NCBI GenBank assembly: GCA_963803495.1
Contig: CAWDMP010000002.1
Coordinates: forward strand, 4,588,001 to 4,652,000
From: Persicitalea sp963803495
Lineage (GTDB): Bacteria; Bacteroidota; Bacteroidia; Cytophagales; Spirosomataceae
Reading direction: 5' to 3'
Length of the DNA: 64,000 nt
Each line of letters opens with the position of its first letter. The stretch's first letter is position 1. The notes under the pieces are model-generated. The model was not told where the DNA came from and did no database searches. It worked only from the letters and a program-made list of their open reading frames with translations. Shown here one piece after another: positions 7,850 to 16,962 of this stretch. The translations under genes were made by a program, and so were the position numbers.

Positions 7850-9091
7850 ATGGAAGAGCTTTCTACTACTGTAAATGACCTCTCGATGTCGCTCGACAAC
7901 GTATGGGTCCTCATTGCCACTTGCCTCGTTATGTTCATGCAGGCGGGCTTTGCCCTGGTCGAGGTAGGTTTTACCCGAGCCAAAAATGCCGCCAACATCC
8001 TGATGAAAAACCTGATGGATTTTTCCATCGGCTCGCTTGTTTTCTGGGCCATCGGGTACAGCATCATGTTTGGCGAAGACATCGCCGGTTTCATCGGGCA
8101 GATCGACTTGTTCTATGGTCCCGACGAGGTCGACGGACTGCCAGAAATTACTAAACTGATGTTCCAAACGGTATTTGCAGCCACGGCGGCTACCATCGTT
8201 TCCGGGGCTATGGCTGAGCGGACGCGCTTTGGCGCTTATCTTATTTACAGCATTGTCATCACGATCCTCATCTACCCGATCTCGGGTCACTGGATCTGGG
8301 GTGGTGGCTGGTTATCCGAAATGGGCTTCGTCGACTTTGCGGGTTCCACCGTCGTTCACTCCGTGGGCGGCTGGGCGGCCCTGATGGGGGCATCGCTGCT
8401 CGGCGCGCGGCGCGGCAAGTACGTCAACGGCGTGGCGCGGGCCATTCCGGGGCATAACTTGGTACTGGGCGCTCTGGGGGTATTCATCCTGTGGTTGGGC
8501 TGGTTTGGCTTCAACCCCGGCTCACAACTGGCTGCCTCAGGAAAAGAGAACGCGGTGGCGATCTCGCATATTTTCGCCACGACTAACCTGGCCGCTGCGG
8601 CCGGAGCAGTGGCCGCGATGATCGTGACCTGGATGCGCTACAAGCGTCCGTCATTGAGCGTCACGCTCAATGGGGCCCTGGCCGGTTTGGTCGCCATTAC
8701 GGCGGGATGCGCCGCCGTGTCGCTGGCAAGTGCTGCCATCATCGGCCTCATCGCGGGCGTGGTGCTGGTCTTCTCGCTGGAATTCATCGAGCGTACGCTC
8801 AAAATTGACGATCCCGTCGGTGCCATTTCGGTGCACGGCGTGTGTGGTGCCCTGGGTACCCTGCTGGTCGGCGTGTTCGCCACCGAAGGCGGATTACTCA
8901 ATGGCGGCGGCGCTGCCCTGCTGGGTGTGCAGGCCATCGGCGTGTTCACGGTGATGGGCTGGGTCGTAGCTACTTCCTTCGTGCTGTTCTACATCATCAA
9001 GAAAACCGTTGGTCTTCGCGAATCACAGCGCGTGGAAGAAGAAGGACTCGACATCTACGAGCACGGCGAAACGGTTTACAACATCGTGTAA
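7850..9091 (+). CDS. amt: Ammonium transporter
   Basis: A 413-residue Amt/MEP/Rh channel with about eleven membrane helices that conducts ammonium across the inner membrane. Signature segments include FMQAGFALVEVGFTRAKN (first helix), AERTRFGAYL, DFAGSTVVHSVGGWAAL and the central histidine region VHGVCGALGTLLVGVFA. There is no extended N-terminal signal sequence like that of enterobacterial AmtB. It forms an operon with the P-II gene and ends in a strong bidirectional terminator. Confidence 0.95.
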   Translation: MEELSTTVNDLSMSLDNVWVLIATCLVMFMQAGFALVEVGFTRAKNAANILMKNLMDFSIGSLVFWAIGYSIMFGEDIAGFIGQIDLFYGPDEVDGLPEITKLMFQTVFAATAATIVSGAMAERTRFGAYLIYSIVITILIYPISGHWIWGGGWLSEMGFVDFAGSTVVHSVGGWAALMGASLLGARRGKYVNGVARAIPGHNLVLGALGVFILWLGWFGFNPGSQLAASGKENAVAISHIFATTNLAAAAGAVAAMIVTWMRYKRPSLSVTLNGALAGLVAITAGCAAVSLASAAIIGLIAGVVLVFSLEFIERTLKIDDPVGAISVHGVCGALGTLLVGVFATEGGLLNGGGAALLGVQAIGVFTVMGWVVATSFVLFYIIKKTVGLRESQRVEEEGLDIYEHGETVYNIV

Positions 9092-9115
9092 ATCTTCGAC
9101 TGCTGGCTTATTCAC

Positions 9116-9150
9116 AAAAAGGCTTCCCAAGTGCTTGGGAAGCCTTTTTT
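9116..9150. terminator. Bidirectional intrinsic terminator
   Basis: A perfect 10-bp stem GGCTTCCCAA/TTGGGAAGCC with a GTGC loop is preceded by five A and followed by six T, so it can work on both strands. It ends the amt transcript and the convergent DUF4143 remnant. Confidence 0.9.
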
Positions 9151-9159
9151 ACGATTTGG

Positions 9160-9876
9160 TTATTCGATAAAGGATAGGTAGTTGTTGCGGTGAACCACTT
9201 CAAAGCTGGCTTCGGGGTAAGCTTCTGCAAAGGCTTTGGGTACCTTGGCCTCACGTGGCGACCATTTGAATTCGAAAGCTGCCAGTCGACCGTCTTTGTA
9301 TTCCACCCAGTCGATTTCCTGCTGGTCGTAGGTGCGCCAAAAATAGTAATCCGGCGGAACGGCGGGGAGACTATCATTTTTTTTTAGACGTTCGGCGACC
9401 AGGTAGTTTTCCCACAATAAACCCACGTCGTCTCGTAAAGCCAACGGGCGAAAATCGTTGATCAAAGCGTTACGGATGCCGTTATCGTAGAAGTACCAGC
9501 GGCTACTCTTCTTGATTTCCTTGCGAAGGTTACGGCTGTATCCACCCACCCGAAATACGACGAATACCTTGGTAAGCAGGTCGAGGTACTTCTCCACGGT
9601 GTTCTTGCTCATTTGCAACTGTCGGCCCAGCTCTTCCAGCGATACCTCCTTGCCCACCTGATACGCGATCATGCGTAACAAATCATAAACTTTGGAAGCA
9701 TTTCTGATGCCATCGAAGGCCAGGATGTCTTTGAGCAGGGATGAGTTGCCGCTGAATCGTATCCTGAATTTTGCGATATATATCCATAAAGTACAAATTC
9801 CGTCAACGTAATGACGCAATTTAGCCAAGTGAGCAGTCTCGTAAATTATGAGACGACACCTTACCAGAGCATACAT
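9160..9876 (-). pseudogene. Truncated DUF4143/AAA ATPase (C-terminal remnant)
   Basis: The last ~190 residues match the C-terminal half of Bacteroidota ATP-binding proteins with DUF4143: KDILAFDGIRN, a winged-helix part (LGRQLQMSKNTVEKYLDLL), then YFYDNGIRNAL and FWRTYDQQEIDWVE with a nuclease-like FEFKW. The N-terminal AAA domain with Walker A/B, normally about 190 residues, is absent. The first ~45 codons of the open frame (upstream of about 9740) have no family resemblance and probably are unrelated DNA joined by a deletion. Intact members are often found in mobile or defence-rich DNA. Confidence 0.8.
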
Positions 9877-9909
9877 CCCGACTTCTTTGGCACTTAAGCA
9901 CTTCTACAC

Positions 9910-12375
9910 TCACAAACTAAAAAACACCCGCTTCACCCGCTCGCTCACGCCCGTCAGGATTTCGTAGGGAATCGTACCCAGCCGCGCGGCCAGTTCGGTG
10001 ATGGGTACCTCCTGCCCAAACACGACTACCTCATCGCCTTCTTCGGCGGTCGCTTCGGTGAGGTCGACCATTGTCATGTCCATGCACACGTTGCCGACGG
10101 TGGGGCAAAGGGTACCGTTAATAGATACCTGCCCAATGCCGTTGCCCAGGCCGCGGTCGTAGCCGTCGGCGTAGCCCAGCGCCAGGGTACCGATGACGGC
10201 ATCGTGGGTCAGCGCGCCGCGTCGGCCGTAGCCGACGGTCTCGTCGGCTTTCAGGTGTTTTATTTGGGAAATCGTGGTTTTAAGCGTCCCGACGGTTTGC
10301 AGAAAACGCTGCTCGCGGCCCGTAGCTTCCACCCCGTACAGCCCGATGCCCAGCCGCACCATGTCGAGGTGGTACTCGGGGAAGCGCACGATGCCCGCCG
10401 AATTAAGAATATGCTTGATGATCGGGTAACCCAGCGCGGCCTCGATGGCGGTGGCTCCGGCCATGAATTGCGCGTACTGCTGCCGCGAAAAGGGCGTGAG
10501 GGTACCTTCGTCCGCCCCGACCAGGTGGCTGAATGCGCTCGCCACTTTCAGATGAGGATGCGCTATTAATTTTTTGGTTAACCAGTCGTAATCATTGGCC
10601 TCGAAGCCCAGTCGGTGCATGCCCGTATCGAGTTTTATATGAATCGGTGGCGCGTCGGTTAGGCCCTCGGTGTGATCGAGCCATTCGAGCAGGATTCGGC
10701 GGCTGTAAAGTTCCGGCTCGAGGTGGTAGGTGAGCAGCGTGTCGAAGGTACTTCGCGCCGGATTCATGACCATGATCGGGAGCGTGATGCCGCTCTGCCG
10801 GAGGGCCACGCCTTCGTCGGCGTAGGCCACGGCCAGGTAGTCGATGCGATGAAATTGCAGCAGGCTCGCCACCTCGGTACTGCCGCTGCCGTAGGCAAAC
10901 GCCTTGACCATCACCATGATCTTGGTCTGGGTGCCTACCTTGTTGCGGTAGTAGTTCAGGTTGTGCGTGAGCGCGTCGAGGTTGATTTCAAGTACCGTAC
11001 CGTGAACTTTTTGCTGCAAACGCTCGACGATTTTCTCGAAGGAAAAACTTCGTGCGCCCTTCACCAGTACTACGTGCTCGGCGAGATTTTGGGTATAAAA
11101 ATGCTGCAAAAATTCAGCGGTATTCTTGTAGAAATAGGGATTGGGAATAGTTTTAAAAAGCGCTTGCTGCTCCCCGAGTTCCGGGCCAATACCCACAAAA
11201 GTATCGACGTCCTTTTCTTGCAGGAGCTGAGCCACGGTACCGTACAGTTCACTCGCCGACAAGCTACTCTGTGGTACATCCGACAAGATGACGGCCCGCA
11301 GATTACGGCCCTCCTGCTGGCTCAGAAAATTGAGCGCCATCGTGATGCCCTGCAAATCGTTGTTGTAGGTGTCGTCGATCACGTAGCTGCGGTGAATTCC
11401 TTCCTTGATTTGCAGCCGCATCGACACCGGCTTCAAACCCTCGATGCGCTCTTGAATAACAGACGCATCGAGCCCGAAATCCAGCAGGAAAACCAGACAG
11501 TGTGTCAGGTTCTCGAGGGCAGCCTCGTTGCGGAAATGGGTTTCAAACCTGTGGTCGCCCAGCACCCCGGACAGCAAAATGTGGGTCGATTTCTCTTGCG
11601 TTTCAAACTGTACTTCCACATCGGCCGCCATTCCCGTGGCCCAGGCGAGGGTCCGCAGGCCGGGATGTACCCGGCGCAGAATGAGGTCGATCTCCTGGTC
11701 GATTTCAGGGTAGTTTTTACGATAAACCAGCGTATCGACGTGGGTGAATAGCCGTAGCTTCTCGGTAATCTTCTGTTTCCGACTGCGAAAACCCTCGTCG
11801 TGCGCCGAACCGATGTTGGTAAAAATCCCGACGGTTGGTTGAATGATCGTTTCGAGCCGCTCCATCTCGTGGGGCCGTGATAACCCGGCCTCAAAAATGC
11901 CGATCGTGTACGTGGCGTCAATATTCCAGACCGAAAGCGGCACGCCGATCTGAGAATTATAGCTCTTGGGACTAGCCACCACCCGCTCCGTTGGCGTCAG
12001 CAATTGCGTGAGCCACTCTTTCACAATCGTCTTGCCATTGCTACCCGTGATGGCGAGTACCGGAATCTTGAATGCTTGCCGGTGCCGGGCGGCTACGGCT
12101 TGCAATGCTTTCAAGGTATCGGGTACGGCCCAAACCGTAGCGTCGGGCCAGGATTGCAGGCGCGTTTTGAGCGTGGGCGTCAGCGCAGAAACTTCCACCA
12201 CAAACTCCCGGACGCCGCGCTGATAGAGTTCGCTCAGGTACCGGTGGCCGTCGTGGTGCGGGCCGCGCAGGGCAAAGAAAATGGAGCGCGCCGCGAAGCT
12301 GAGCTGGCGGCTGTCGTTGAGCAGGTATTGCGCTTTGGTGTTGATTTCTTCGGGTAACGTTTCTATTAATGGCAT
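9910..12375 (-). CDS. murF-alr: Bifunctional UDP-MurNAc-tripeptide:D-Ala-D-Ala ligase / alanine racemase
   Basis: An 821-residue fusion of two cell-wall enzymes. The N-terminal MurF half adds D-Ala-D-Ala to UDP-MurNAc-tripeptide using ATP (P-loop ITGSNGKT at 109-116). The C-terminal half is a PLP-dependent alanine racemase with VMVKAFAYG, which supplies the PLP lysine, and VGYGRRG plus GYADGYDRG near the second catalytic tyrosine. The fusion is typical of Bacteroidota and couples D-Ala production to its use. The start is ATG 12375, rather than a TTG five codons earlier. No frameshift seen. Confidence 0.95.
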   Translation of the reverse strand: MPLIETLPEEINTKAQYLLNDSRQLSFAARSIFFALRGPHHDGHRYLSELYQRGVREFVVEVSALTPTLKTRLQSWPDATVWAVPDTLKALQAVAARHRQAFKIPVLAITGSNGKTIVKEWLTQLLTPTERVVASPKSYNSQIGVPLSVWNIDATYTIGIFEAGLSRPHEMERLETIIQPTVGIFTNIGSAHDEGFRSRKQKITEKLRLFTHVDTLVYRKNYPEIDQEIDLILRRVHPGLRTLAWATGMAADVEVQFETQEKSTHILLSGVLGDHRFETHFRNEAALENLTHCLVFLLDFGLDASVIQERIEGLKPVSMRLQIKEGIHRSYVIDDTYNNDLQGITMALNFLSQQEGRNLRAVILSDVPQSSLSASELYGTVAQLLQEKDVDTFVGIGPELGEQQALFKTIPNPYFYKNTAEFLQHFYTQNLAEHVVLVKGARSFSFEKIVERLQQKVHGTVLEINLDALTHNLNYYRNKVGTQTKIMVMVKAFAYGSGSTEVASLLQFHRIDYLAVAYADEGVALRQSGITLPIMVMNPARSTFDTLLTYHLEPELYSRRILLEWLDHTEGLTDAPPIHIKLDTGMHRLGFEANDYDWLTKKLIAHPHLKVASAFSHLVGADEGTLTPFSRQQYAQFMAGATAIEAALGYPIIKHILNSAGIVRFPEYHLDMVRLGIGLYGVEATGREQRFLQTVGTLKTTISQIKHLKADETVGYGRRGALTHDAVIGTLALGYADGYDRGLGNGIGQVSINGTLCPTVGNVCMDMTMVDLTEATAEEGDEVVVFGQEVPITELAARLGTIPYEILTGVSERVKRVFFSL

Positions 12376-12417
12376 AAAGGGATGTAGCAATCGAAGTTAG
12401 TTGAATTGGGCCAGCAT

Positions 12418-13500
12418 TCAGAGCCATTTTTTCCAGCGGAAATAGAGTAGCATCCCCAGCGTGACGAAGCCCATCACCCCCCAGGTGACGTAGTACCCGG
12501 CGGGCGTGTGCAACTCGGGCATGTTGTCGAAGTTCATGCCATAGACGCCCACGATGAAGGTGATCGGCATAAATATGGCGGAAAAAATAGTCAGCGTTTT
12601 CATGACCTCATTCATGCGGTTGCTGATCGTGGAAAGGTGCACATCCACCAGGCTGGCCAGCAGTTCGCGGTAGGCGTCGAGGGTTTCGATGACCTGCAGC
12701 ACATGGTCGTTGAGGTCGCGTAGGTAGGGGAACGCTCGCTTGGAGACCAGCGGATCATCGGCCCGCGTGAGTTGCGCCAGCATATCGCGAAGCGGCCAAA
12801 GCAGGCGCCGGGCAAAGGTCAGTTCGCGTTTCAGGGCGTAGAGTTCTTTCAGTGAGTTTTCCTGGTAGCTCTGTACGACTTGATCCTCTAACTTGTCAAG
12901 CTGCTCGCCCAGATTTTCCATCACGAAAAAATAGTGATCTACAATGATATCCATCAGGGCGTACAGCAGGTAGTCGGGGCCGCTACGGCGCGTTTTGCCC
13001 ACGGAAGCCTTCAGGCGGTCGATGACGGGCGTCAGGATGTCGCCCGACTGGTCTTCCTGAAACGAAATCAGGTAATTCTTACCCAAAACGAACGACACGT
13101 GTTCGGCCCACACTTCGCTTTGCCCGTTTTTGTGGACATGCAGCATTTTGAGCGTCACGAACAAATGCCCGTCTTCGTAGGTCTCGACCTTGGGCTTCTG
13201 GTCGGTGTTCATGACGTCTTCGAGCAGCAGCGGGTGCAGGTGATACAGCTCACCGATTTGCTTGACAACCTCCGCCTCGTGGATGCCCGTCACGTCGAGC
13301 CAGGTCACGTGCGGCGGGGCGGGGGCGGATTCGGTCAGCGCACAAGCCGCAATGGTCGGCATCACTTCCTCCCGGTAAAAAGAGTCATTGTACTCGATGC
13401 GCTTGATGGTGGTCTTCAACTCGGTTTTCTCACCAACGTAAGTCAGCGTACCGGGCGAGGTCAGGAGGTTTTCGCGTGTCTTGCGGTGGGTTCGGGCCAT
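12418..13500 (-). CDS. corA: Magnesium/cobalt transporter CorA
   Basis: The 360-residue protein is an inner-membrane CorA channel for divalent cations. It has a long cytosolic N-terminal domain (ENLLTSPGTLTYVGEK onward), a long stalk helix, and two C-terminal membrane helices with the signature YGMNFDNMPE between them, followed by the basic tail RWKKWL. I placed the start at ATG 13500; the frame is open further upstream, but that DNA lies antisense to the helicase gene. It is divergent from the helicase with a 75-bp spacer. Confidence 0.93.
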   Translation of the reverse strand: MARTHRKTRENLLTSPGTLTYVGEKTELKTTIKRIEYNDSFYREEVMPTIAACALTESAPAPPHVTWLDVTGIHEAEVVKQIGELYHLHPLLLEDVMNTDQKPKVETYEDGHLFVTLKMLHVHKNGQSEVWAEHVSFVLGKNYLISFQEDQSGDILTPVIDRLKASVGKTRRSGPDYLLYALMDIIVDHYFFVMENLGEQLDKLEDQVVQSYQENSLKELYALKRELTFARRLLWPLRDMLAQLTRADDPLVSKRAFPYLRDLNDHVLQVIETLDAYRELLASLVDVHLSTISNRMNEVMKTLTIFSAIFMPITFIVGVYGMNFDNMPELHTPAGYYVTWGVMGFVTLGMLLYFRWKKWL

Positions 13501-13575
13501 TTGTAAATCTAAAAAACGTAGGGATGGGATGCAATTTTGCCTAAATTTATGATTTGATCCGGCATCCAGCACCCT

Positions 13576-16500
13576 ATGTTTAAAGTTTACAGCTCCTCGG
13601 CGGGCTCGGGTAAGACCTACACCCTCACCAAAGAGTACCTGAAGCTGGCCCTCGGCTCCGAATCCGAGACCTACTTCCGTTCCATTCTGGCCGTCACCTT
13701 CACCAATGCCGCCGCCAACGAAATGAAGGACCGCATCCTGACGATGCTGCGGCTCTTCGCAACGCCCGAAGGTACCGCCCACCCCATGCTGCGCGACATC
13801 GTGCACGAGCTTCATCCTGAGACCCTGGGAAATCCTGACGCCTTTGCTGAGTACGCGGCCCGCTACGCCAAGCGGGCCGGGCGTGTATTCCGCAAGGTAC
13901 TGCACCGCTACTCCGATTTTTCGGTGATGACGATTGACAAATTCACGCAGCGGCTCGTCAGTAGCTTCACCGATGAACTGGGTATTCCCTTCGCGTTCGA
14001 AACCCAAATCGAGAGCGATCAACTGGCCAACGCCGTGGACCGGATGCTGGCCCGCATCGGGCAGGAGGGCGAGACGGTACTCACGCAGGTAGTCGAAACC
14101 TACTACCGCGAAAGTGCCCGCGACGGCAAAAGCTGGGGCAGCCTGCCGGAGCGCATCCGCGAGGCCGCCTACGATTTGCTGAACGAAAAGAGCTACCTGG
14201 CGATGCTGAAAGTGAAGGATTTGTCCATGACAGATTGGATCGGAATACGTCAGCAGATGGCCGATACGATGCTGGTCATTGACAAAGACGCGCATTGTAA
14301 GGTATTGGTCAGGGAGGCATTCGGTTTGCTAAGCACGCACGGATTGGTCGCCGGTGATTTTGCCGGAGGTTCGAGAGGATTGATTGGGTACTTTGATAAA
14401 TTCAGTCCCGAGGATGAGGAAACTGAGGAGTGGTGGAAAAATAGTCCAAGCGACTCCATCACTAAAAATCTGGAAGAAGATAAGTGGTATGGTGGTAAAG
14501 CTTCAAAAGATACGAAAACCAAAATCGACGGTATAAAGGCTCAATTGGAAGCATTATATAATCAAATTCTGGCCCACCAAAGCATTCACCGGGAGCGGTT
14601 TTTCCTCTTTGAGCAATTAGAAAAACATCTCTACAACCTATCGCTGCTGGGAGAAATTCGGCAGGAATTCGACAGCATACTCCGGCAGGGCAATCAGGTC
14701 CACATCTCGGATTTCAACCGCAAGGTGATGGAAATTGTGGCGAAAGAGCCCGTGCCGTTTATTTTTGAAAGATTGGGCGAGAAGTACAACCACATTCTGG
14801 TCGATGAGTTCCAGGATACTTCGAAACTACAATTTGCCAACCTGCTGCCCATGATCGACAACGCGCTGGGCTTCGGCAATTTTAACCTCATCGTGGGGGA
14901 CGCCAAGCAGTCGATCTACCGCTTCCGGGGCGGCGACATGGATTTGATTCTGCACCTATCGCAAAACCAGGTTGGGCATTTGGCCGGCATCTTGGGCGAG
15001 AGCGACTTCACCGCCGAGCGGTTACTGAGCCTGGACCGCGAATTGCAGGTAGACCACCTCAAAACCAATCGCCGCAGCTACCGCGAAATCACGGAATTCA
15101 ACAATGGCTTTTTTACCAACATCGCCGCTGGAGTAGCCGCCGAACACGGCATGGTGGCGTCGGTATTCGACGAGAATTTTGCCCAGCAAATGACGCCCGA
15201 CGTAAGCACCGGCGGCCGGGTCCAGATCGAATTCCTGGATACCGCCGATACCGCAACTGACGACGATACGAGCGAAGAAAGCCCCAAAATTATGGTGGCC
15301 CGTACCCTCGAACTCGTGGACGAGCTCCGCGAAAAAGGGTACCACTGGCGCGACATCGCCATCCTGTGCCGGGGCAAAGCCGAAGCCGCCGACATCGCCG
15401 CGGCCCTCAAAGCGCGGGGCAATCCGCTCATTTCGGACGATTCGCTGCTGCTGACCTACGCCCAGACGGTCAACCTGCTGGTGTCGTTCATGCAGGTACT
15501 TCAAACCCCCGATAACGCCCTGGCGCGCTACGAAGCCGCTTACCTTTTTCACCGCATCATCCTGAAAAAAATCCCGACCGCCGCCCAGCACGAGCAGATC
15601 AGGACGATGTGCGGCGCGCGCGATACGACAAGTTTTTTGCAGTACTTCGAGGCGTTCGACATGGAATTCAGCGCGTTCAAGCTACGCCAGTTGGGCGTGT
15701 ACGAATTGTGCGAGAAACTCATCACGACATTTCAGCTTTTTGAAGGCTTGGCCGAAGCGCCCTACATCTTTCGTTTCATGGACGCGATCCTGGCCTTCGG
15801 TACCCGCAACAGCAACCATCTGGCCGACTTCCTGGCGTACTGGGAAACCGCTAAAAAGAAGATTTCGATAACGGTACCGACCAACGCCGACGCGCTGCGC
15901 ATCACCACGATCCACAAATCCAAAGGCCTGGAGTACCCTGTCGTGATTGTGCCCAATTGCAATTGGCGCTACGTACCCAATGGCAACCGCGACCGGATTT
16001 GGGTCGACCTGGATGCAATAGAAGAGTCCGAGTTATCGATCGAAAGTAGCATCGATGAGCACGAAACCGCCACCCGCAAGTTGAACAGTTCAGTGGTATC
16101 GATGGTCAAAGATCTGAGCGACACGCCGCTGGCGGCCGAGTACGAGGAGGAGTCCACGCGGATGCTGCTCGAAAACCTGAACTTGCTGTACGTCGCCTTC
16201 ACCCGGCCCGTGCAGCGGCTGTACGTACTGGCCAAACTACCCAGAGGTTGGGAGAAAAATCAATCGTGGGAAAAGTGCACGGGTAGTGTCAACCGCTGGT
16301 TGTACGACTATCTGGCCTCCGGTACCGCGCCCGTCGCCTGGGAGCCCGGAAAATTGCAATACGTGCTCAACGACGGCGCCGCCGACTGCCACCACAGCCA
16401 CAAAACCGACGGTGCTACGCCGCACACCGTTACGGATGTCGTAAGCGTCGACCGCACCGATCGCCTGCGGCTGCGCCGCCTGGCCGAGCGGATTTTCGAC

Positions 16501-16944
16501 GTAGAAACCTTCGAAAAAAAGAAGGACAAGCTACAAAAACGCCGCTACGCGCTTTCGCTCATCGAGACTCCCAAAGATGTCGATCCAGTACTCCGCCAAC
16601 TGGTAGGCGAGGGGATTCTGGAAGCGCGCGAAGCGGCAAGTTTGAAGTCTGACTTGCACACGCTGATGGCGGAAGAAACCATGAGCGTGCTCTTCGCCGA
16701 AGGTACTATGACCCGCTTGAAAAAAGAATTCTTGCTACCCAACGGAAAAATTCTGGCCGCCGATCGTCTCACCCGCCTGCCCGATGGTCGTGAGGTAGTG
16801 GTGAGCGTGGTGGCCGGGGCGGGTTCCGACGATTCCCGCCGACAACTTCGCCGCCTGTTGCGCGCCTACCAATCTATGGATAAACCCGCCAGCCGCGGCG
16901 CGCTAATCGGCCTGGCCGATGGTAGCGTGGAGTGGTTTGATTGA
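13576..16944 (+). CDS. UvrD/RecB-like (AddA-type) superfamily 1 helicase
   Basis: A 1122-residue DNA helicase of the RecB/AddA group, probably acting in double-strand break repair. Motif I is SSSAGSGKT (residues 6-14), motif II VDEFQDTSKLQ, motif III GDAKQSIYRFRGGD, motif V TIHKSKGLEYP and motif VI LLYVAFTRP. The C-terminal end keeps the shape of a PD-(D/E)XK nuclease (KEFLLPNGKILAADRLT, then a strand VVVSVVAG), but the usual D-Y-K-T-G stretch is replaced by VSVVAG, so nuclease activity is doubtful. No AddB-like partner is adjacent; the next gene is 18 bp downstream on the same strand but unrelated. Confidence 0.9.
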   Translation: MFKVYSSSAGSGKTYTLTKEYLKLALGSESETYFRSILAVTFTNAAANEMKDRILTMLRLFATPEGTAHPMLRDIVHELHPETLGNPDAFAEYAARYAKRAGRVFRKVLHRYSDFSVMTIDKFTQRLVSSFTDELGIPFAFETQIESDQLANAVDRMLARIGQEGETVLTQVVETYYRESARDGKSWGSLPERIREAAYDLLNEKSYLAMLKVKDLSMTDWIGIRQQMADTMLVIDKDAHCKVLVREAFGLLSTHGLVAGDFAGGSRGLIGYFDKFSPEDEETEEWWKNSPSDSITKNLEEDKWYGGKASKDTKTKIDGIKAQLEALYNQILAHQSIHRERFFLFEQLEKHLYNLSLLGEIRQEFDSILRQGNQVHISDFNRKVMEIVAKEPVPFIFERLGEKYNHILVDEFQDTSKLQFANLLPMIDNALGFGNFNLIVGDAKQSIYRFRGGDMDLILHLSQNQVGHLAGILGESDFTAERLLSLDRELQVDHLKTNRRSYREITEFNNGFFTNIAAGVAAEHGMVASVFDENFAQQMTPDVSTGGRVQIEFLDTADTATDDDTSEESPKIMVARTLELVDELREKGYHWRDIAILCRGKAEAADIAAALKARGNPLISDDSLLLTYAQTVNLLVSFMQVLQTPDNALARYEAAYLFHRIILKKIPTAAQHEQIRTMCGARDTTSFLQYFEAFDMEFSAFKLRQLGVYELCEKLITTFQLFEGLAEAPYIFRFMDAILAFGTRNSNHLADFLAYWETAKKKISITVPTNADALRITTIHKSKGLEYPVVIVPNCNWRYVPNGNRDRIWVDLDAIEESELSIESSIDEHETATRKLNSSVVSMVKDLSDTPLAAEYEEESTRMLLENLNLLYVAFTRPVQRLYVLAKLPRGWEKNQSWEKCTGSVNRWLYDYLASGTAPVAWEPGKLQYVLNDGAADCHHSHKTDGATPHTVTDVVSVDRTDRLRLRRLAERIFDVETFEKKKDKLQKRRYALSLIETPKDVDPVLRQLVGEGILEAREAASLKSDLHTLMAEETMSVLFAEGTMTRLKKEFLLPNGKILAADRLTRLPDGREVVVSVVAGAGSDDSRRQLRRLLRAYQSMDKPASRGALIGLADGSVEWFD

Positions 16945-16962
16945 TAACCTATTACCTAATAA

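Noticed and set aside
10672..11751. Long plus-strand open frame opposite murF-alr
   Set aside because: Shadow of the conserved minus-strand coding sequence.
12418..14295. A 625-residue CorA variant starting within the helicase gene region
   Set aside because: The first ~265 residues lie antisense to the helicase and have no CorA similarity; ATG 13500 fits the family.
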